Translations under genes and position numbers: made by a program
Notes under the pieces: model-generated
What the model saw: the letters and a program-made list of their open reading frames with translations, nothing else
Database searches by the model: none
What the model was told of the DNA's origin: nothing
DNA from: an uncultured Granulosicoccaceae bacterium
Lineage (GTDB): Bacteria > Pseudomonadota > Gammaproteobacteria > Granulosicoccales > Granulosicoccaceae
Length of the DNA: 64,000 nt
Direction of reading: 5' to 3'
Assembly: GCA_937951345.1 (NCBI GenBank)
Contig: CALFCF010000043.1
Coordinates: 1-64,000, forward strand
Part shown: piece by piece, positions 63,438-64,000 of the stretch
How positions within the stretch are numbered: the first letter of the stretch is position 1
Layout: the number at the start of each line of letters is the position of its first letter

Positions 63438-64000
63438 ATGAAGCAAGCATCCAAAAATGCACTGATTGCAGCAACCACGACATTGCTGCTGCTGATGCTT
63501 TACGGATGTCAGAGTCTCGCCGACTCTGAACCACCTGTTCTGCAACCGGGTCATATTCAACAACTCCCCGACGCGTGGAGCCAGCGTGGACTGCAAGACG
63601 GTTTCGAGGTCGACGCAGCTTCGATGCAAATTCTTTACGACATTGCCCGTGGTTTGGTAGAGCAGCATTTCGATTTATCGCTACAGGATGTAGAGCTTGA
63701 GCTGGCATCCAATACCAAAATCGAAAAAATCGTCAGACGTGAAACACAACGCCTGACAAACGCTGTTTTCGAAAACACAGATTTCGCAGAATTTTTTGTC
63801 AACAAAGTCATGGAAGATCAAACCGGTTCATATGCCGGGCTATTCGTTCACCCGGAAAATGCAGTACTGGTTAATCGTGAACTTCTTGAAGTTTTTCTCA
63901 GTCAAATTGATGAAAATGATTCACGCCTGCGCGCTGAAAGCATTCTGGCATTATTGATCCATGAACTTGTTCATGCCGCAGACAACAAGCGTTATCAAAT
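63438..64000 (+). CDS. Lipoprotein with HExxH metalloprotease motif, partial
   Basis: At least 187 residues, cut by the right edge of the window. The signal peptide ends in the lipobox LMLYGC near residue 24. The visible part contains AESILALLIHELVHAADNKRYQ with a zinc-protease HExxH near the edge. The frame is fully open to position 64000. I do not recognise the family. It is divergent from the M48 lipoprotein gene, suggesting a shared envelope role. Confidence 0.72.
   Translation, partial: MKQASKNALIAATTTLLLLMLYGCQSLADSEPPVLQPGHIQQLPDAWSQRGLQDGFEVDAASMQILYDIARGLVEQHFDLSLQDVELELASNTKIEKIVRRETQRLTNAVFENTDFAEFFVNKVMEDQTGSYAGLFVHPENAVLVNRELLEVFLSQIDENDSRLRAESILALLIHELVHAADNKRYQ

Overview
The window looks like a chromosomal segment of a free-living, probably marine gammaproteobacterium. 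This is inferred from the housekeeping set (glnS, tatABC, gpmI, coaX, a short birA, a tRNA-Thr with encoded CCA), many outer-membrane lipoproteins, a TRAP transporter, a GH16 glycanase, and an acrylyl-CoA reductase beside an acyl-CoA ligase. A Granulosicoccus-like or other deep-branching marine lineage would fit, but the sequence alone does not prove it. There is no phage, integrase, transposase gene or CRISPR array, so the segment is mostly ordinary chromosome. The one clear mobile signal is a pair of 176-177 bp MITE-like elements.

Layout. 1-8 kb: a palindromic repeat, an orphan TfpX/TfpZ-type pilin accessory gene, a polysaccharide-export pair (Wza-like protein plus beta-barrel), a five-haem cytochrome lipoprotein, and a secreted protein joining ASPM/Hydin-like domains to a sugar-dehydrogenase-type beta-propeller. 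8-13 kb: a basic secreted protein, a P1 peptidase, a histidine phosphatase, DUF302 and DUF3303-like genes and a cold-shock gene. 13-19 kb: tRNA-Thr, coaX and birA (split by MITE copy A), a nitroreductase, a lytic transglycosylase and glnS. 19-28 kb: two lipoproteins with related SH3-like C-termini, a SixA-like phosphatase, an IbaG-like protein, a DUF815 ATPase, the ABC-F ATPase Uup and small hypotheticals. 28-36 kb: a long minus-strand run with thiN, ltaE, dtd, tatA, tatB, tatC, gpmI and a GNAT gene.

36-42.5 kb: an OmpA-BON protein with a coiled-coil partner, then a DUF1800/DUF1501 pair (the second with a Tat signal), followed directly by MITE copy B. 43-51 kb: a three-gene TRAP transporter, a TerC-family protein, a zinc alcohol dehydrogenase and a COG4091-type dehydrogenase. 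51-60 kb: an OmpA lipoprotein, an SLC13 permease, a DoeB-like deacetylase, a glycosyltransferase, a DUF6164 protein, an SDR, acuI and an acyl-CoA ligase. 60-64 kb: a GH16 enzyme and two divergent lipoproteins with zinc-protease HExxH motifs, the last cut by the window edge.

Working together: tatABC would export the DUF1501 protein. The TRAP genes, dehydrogenases, DoeB-like enzyme and acuI/ligase pair point to uptake and use of small marine organic acids or osmolytes. The many lipoproteins and OmpA/LysM/SH3 proteins point to envelope maintenance. I found no convincing complete new system. The strongest unusual signals are the MITE pair with target duplications, the cytochrome/propeller pair, the SH3 lipoprotein pair, the DUF1800/DUF1501 module and the divergent metalloprotease lipoproteins.
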